Below, piece by piece: positions 61,446 to 64,000 of a DNA stretch of 64,000 nt. The stretch is from assembly GCA_965248935.1 (NCBI GenBank), contig OZ252214.1, positions 2,976,001 through 3,040,000 on the forward strand, written 5' to 3'. Numbering within the stretch: position 1 is the stretch's first letter; each line of letters starts with the position of its first letter. Made by a program: the position numbers and the translations under genes. Source of the DNA: G032773895 sp965248935. GTDB taxonomy: Bacteria > Pseudomonadota > Gammaproteobacteria > Pseudomonadales > Cellvibrionaceae. The notes under the pieces were generated by a model. The model did not search any database. It saw only the letters and a list, made by a program, of their open reading frames with translations, and was not told where the DNA came from.

Positions 61446-61589
61446 AAAAGATGAATTTAACGTCAGCGCCCTATCTTCCCTATTTTATTTGTTGAGTTTC
61501 CGATTAATATAGTAACAATATACTTTTAGTACGGTACAGAATTAAAGTACTGATCGAATATTGAATTCAACATACCAAGGGAAGTAGCC

Positions 61590-61940
61590 ATGAGTAAAAT
61601 CAAAGAACTGAGTATTGATAATCATTTTCCATTATTAATTGAAGTTGAAGAGGGAGAGCTTGAGGTTGATATCCAAACAGGCGCTTTGGCCGACATACCC
61701 GATGCCCCCGCAGGCGCCACGCCAAAAACCAGAGAACAGGCTATGGTTAAAAGTATGGACCGTTTGAAAGACAATATTGGCGTCATTGCGATGCAAGTAA
61801 AAGAAGCCCTAGAGGGCCACGAGCCAAATGAATGGGGTGTTGAATTCAGTATGAGTTTTAAAGGCGAAGCCATGATTCCTTGCTTATTAAAAAGCGAAGC
61901 CAGCGGTACTCTAAAAATCACCGCAAAATGGAAAAAATAG
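61590..61940 (+). CDS. Trypco1 / CU044_2847-like protein
   Basis: 116 residues. The N-terminal strands IEVEEGELEVDIQTG and the C-terminal EWGVEFSMSFKGEA plus SGTLKITAKWKK fit the trypsin-co-occurring domain 1 (CU044_2847) pattern (xVEFGxxxSxEAG...GxxxxTxxW). Such proteins are encoded next to trypsin-like proteases fused to NTPases in predicted conflict systems, exactly the arrangement here (77 bp upstream of a trypsin-NACHT gene). GGGAAG ribosome binding site precedes ATG 61590. Thought to be an adaptor or effector-associated domain; biochemical function unknown. Confidence 0.72.
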   Translation: MSKIKELSIDNHFPLLIEVEEGELEVDIQTGALADIPDAPAGATPKTREQAMVKSMDRLKDNIGVIAMQVKEALEGHEPNEWGVEFSMSFKGEAMIPCLLKSEASGTLKITAKWKK

Positions 61941-62017
61941 GAAGCACCAAAAAAAACTAGACCTTTAACCCTGCAAGAAAAAAACAAACCAAATAACAGC
62001 ACCAAGGGAGGGCCATA

Positions 62018-64000
62018 ATGCCCGATATAAGTAAAGCGATGGCCAAGGTTATCCGAGTGAATAGCAAAGTGCGAGAAACCATTGGTAGCGCTTTTTTTAT
62101 TTCCAAACACCACCTTATTACCGCAACACATGTAGTCAACGGATTACAAAAAGACGATGAACTGTGCATTATTCCCTACATAGGCCATGACCCAATCAAC
62201 GTAGTGTGTATCAAACACCCCAACCGAGATATCGCCCTACTCACTTTGAGCAGCCAGGCTTTAGAAAATAATTTTTTGCCGCTGTGCCAAGAAGAAACAC
62301 TCGATCATACGGGTGAGGTAACCGTCCACGGCTTTACCGAAGGCTCAGACAAAAATGATGCGCGTAAAAGAACATTATTAAAACCCACCGAAGACGGGTC
62401 GCTGCGTTTTGACGGTGATATTCCCAGTGGTTTTAGTGGCGGCCCGGTTGTCGATAGCGAGGGGCATTGCATTGGTGTGTGCTATGTGAGGTTAGCTGCG
62501 GCGGACTGCTGCTACGCCGTCCCGGTACAGGTAGTACAAACATGGCTGGCGGAACAAGGCATAAAACCCAATCAACCTGTGTTGGCAGAGTGGGAAAAAG
62601 ACTATTTGACGAGTTTATGCCGTGAATTGAAGCACATGCCAAGTGATAACTTATTTCAAGAGCTGGCGGGAACTCAGCCTGCACACCTTAAATTGCGCAC
62701 ACTCTATGCGCAATTACACGTGGACAACCCCAAAAAAGGCAGCGCCCAGGGTGTGCCCGGCGACAATAACGACAAAATAGAAAGCAGAAAAGAAACCATT
62801 CCCGCATTAACCTTGCTGGCAACCTCCTCTCGTGTTGTACTCAGTGGTGCGCCCGGCTCGGGTAAGAGCACCTTAAGCCGCTATCTCACGCTCCGTTTAG
62901 CGCAAAACCTCTTAGGGCACGTAGCCCCCTCAACCACGGCGGGCGAAGAGACTCTACCCGCTGTGCTCGATAACTACTTCCCTCTGCGTATTGATATTGC
63001 GGAATTTTATCAGCACCAGTTTGCGGATAAACTCGCGCAAAATTCAACATGCCGCTCCCTACTGCCAATCCCCATGAACCAAGCCCTTGCGGACTTTCTG
63101 CAAGACCGCTACGGCCTAAGCACAGAGTATGTATTAGAACACTTACCCGCGCAAAGCGTCCTGTGGGTTTTCGACGGACTGGATGAAATCAACGTCTCGC
63201 AGGAGGTGCGCCTGTGCCTATTAGAAACAATCGCAGATTGGGCCAGGATATTAGGAGACAGCCACCGTGTTTACTTAACCACACGCCCCTACGCCTTTAA
63301 AGAGAGCGAACGAACCTGCTTGCAAGGTTACCTGCAAAGCACTATTCAGCCCTTGGCTCACAACGCTGTTTTTCACTTCATTGACCGTTTTTGCCAAAGC
63401 TATGAGTTAAACGAAGAAAAAGCAAAACGCTACAGCGCAACACTGGTGGGCCTCCTTAAAACCCCAGAGAGAGCGTATTTACTCGAACTCTGCCAAAACC
63501 CTTTGCTACTCACGCTGAGTGTGATGATGTATTGCAAAGGCGGAGAGCAATCCTTACCAAAAGATCGGGCAGACCTTTATGAACGCTGTATTGATACCCT
63601 CCTGCGCCGCTGGGAAAATAAGCAACAACATGGGGATAACGAAGGACAGGTCACTATTACCACCGCGAGTGATGCAAGGCCAATACTTAAAAAACCAAAA
63701 AACACGGTATTAACCGCACTGTATCGCTTAGGTTTTTATGCCCACAACCAACTCATGGCCGGTGCACAGGCTAAGCGCAATGATGGAGACTTTGATAAAA
63801 AACTGATTCAGCAGTACTTTTGTAGAGAATTTTTACCCGATATTAACGAAGAACAGATATTAGGCTTTCTTAATAAAAAAACAGGTATCGTTATCGATTT
63901 GGACGGCGGCCAATACCGTTTCTTACATCGAACCTTTCGTGAATACCTATGTGCCTGTTATCTCTTAACTCTAGCCCCCAGCGATTATGTGAGCGCGATT
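62018..64000 (+). CDS. Trypsin-like protease fused to NACHT NTPase, partial
   Basis: Open frame of 661 codons from ATG 62018 (GGGAGGG 5 nt upstream) to the window edge; the C terminus lies outside. Residues 1-190: trypsin-like serine protease with complete triad, His38 (ITATHVV), Asp71 (NRDIALL) and Ser140 (GFSGGPVV). A linker (about 195-255) with EAD-like helices follows. NACHT NTPase: Walker A GAPGSGKST (277-285), Walker B LWVFDGLDE (382-390), sensor-like VYLTTRPYAF, and the C-terminal FLHRTFREYLCA motif near 645 typical of NACHT proteins. No signal peptide, so cytoplasmic. The C terminus probably carries repeats or a sensor. Architecture of STAND-type defence proteins; NTP-driven oligomerisation would activate the protease. 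Confidence 0.88.
   Translation, partial: MPDISKAMAKVIRVNSKVRETIGSAFFISKHHLITATHVVNGLQKDDELCIIPYIGHDPINVVCIKHPNRDIALLTLSSQALENNFLPLCQEETLDHTGEVTVHGFTEGSDKNDARKRTLLKPTEDGSLRFDGDIPSGFSGGPVVDSEGHCIGVCYVRLAAADCCYAVPVQVVQTWLAEQGIKPNQPVLAEWEKDYLTSLCRELKHMPSDNLFQELAGTQPAHLKLRTLYAQLHVDNPKKGSAQGVPGDNNDKIESRKETIPALTLLATSSRVVLSGAPGSGKSTLSRYLTLRLAQNLLGHVAPSTTAGEETLPAVLDNYFPLRIDIAEFYQHQFADKLAQNSTCRSLLPIPMNQALADFLQDRYGLSTEYVLEHLPAQSVLWVFDGLDEINVSQEVRLCLLETIADWARILGDSHRVYLTTRPYAFKESERTCLQGYLQSTIQPLAHNAVFHFIDRFCQSYELNEEKAKRYSATLVGLLKTPERAYLLELCQNPLLLTLSVMMYCKGGEQSLPKDRADLYERCIDTLLRRWENKQQHGDNEGQVTITTASDARPILKKPKNTVLTALYRLGFYAHNQLMAGAQAKRNDGDFDKKLIQQYFCREFLPDINEEQILGFLNKKTGIVIDLDGGQYRFLHRTFREYLCACYLLTLAPSDYVSAI

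Overview
The window is chromosomal DNA of a marine-type gammaproteobacterium, most likely in the Cellvibrionaceae / Teredinibacter / Saccharophagus neighbourhood. This is inferred from the long Pseudomonas-type DapD, a cellobiose phosphorylase next to a phosphohexomutase, the rpsB-to-rnhB gene order, an envelope lipoprotein with PKD-like and beta-helix domains, and moderate-to-low G+C. No rRNA, tRNA or CRISPR array was recognised.

Region 1 (1-5.3 kb): the 3' end of a cellobiose phosphorylase gene and a phosphohexomutase (cellobiose -> glucose-1-P -> glucose-6-P), a small minus-strand cluster with a GNAT-like protein, then acpH and rsmJ. Region 2 (5.3-13.7 kb, minus strand): a lysine/peptidoglycan precursor cluster (dapE, dapD, an ArsC/YffB-like protein, nth, dapC) followed by glnD and map. 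Region 3 (13.8-29.3 kb, plus strand): a small secreted protein and the classical rpsB-tsf-pyrH-frr-uppS-cdsA-dxr-rseP-bamA-skp-lpxD-fabZ-lpxA-lpxB-rnhB series, which couples translation, isoprenoid carrier, phospholipid, outer-membrane protein and lipid A synthesis. Region 4 (29.3-49 kb): mostly core genes. These are a PilZ protein, a YciH/SUI1 protein, a voltage-gated K+ channel with a C-terminal zinc ribbon, a FGGY kinase/GlpD-like pair, a decayed metallophosphoesterase, a PAS-GGDEF-EAL protein, a BepA-like M48 protease, a TusA-like protein, a PerM-like permease, a pitrilysin-like M16 protease and aceE-aceF with three lipoyl domains.

Region 5 (49-64 kb) is an accessory island. It starts with a tandemly amplified, convergent module of two small membrane-protein families (49.2-51.1 kb), with 155-bp perfect repeats and a 92-aa leader gene. 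Next come a large structured palindromic element, an IS200-type insertion sequence, remnants of IS66, IS3 and an integrase-type transposase, and a beta-helix lipoprotein. After that lie a CsrA paralogue with a repetitive tail, a twice-frameshifted second copy of the 92-aa gene placed directly before an AHH-nuclease toxin gene (which carries an internal amber codon) and its Imm11/DUF1629-type immunity gene, a D12-class adenine methyltransferase, and a truncated DUF4268-type nuclease. The window ends in a Trypco1 (CU044_2847-like) gene followed by a trypsin-NACHT NTPase gene that runs off the edge. That last pair matches the architecture predicted for NTP-dependent conflict/defence systems.

The most interesting items are the trypsin-NACHT/Trypco1 locus, the convergent small-membrane-protein array, and the 92-aa leader family that precedes unrelated payload genes at two sites 6.5 kb apart. 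Functions in region 5 are inferences from sequence alone.
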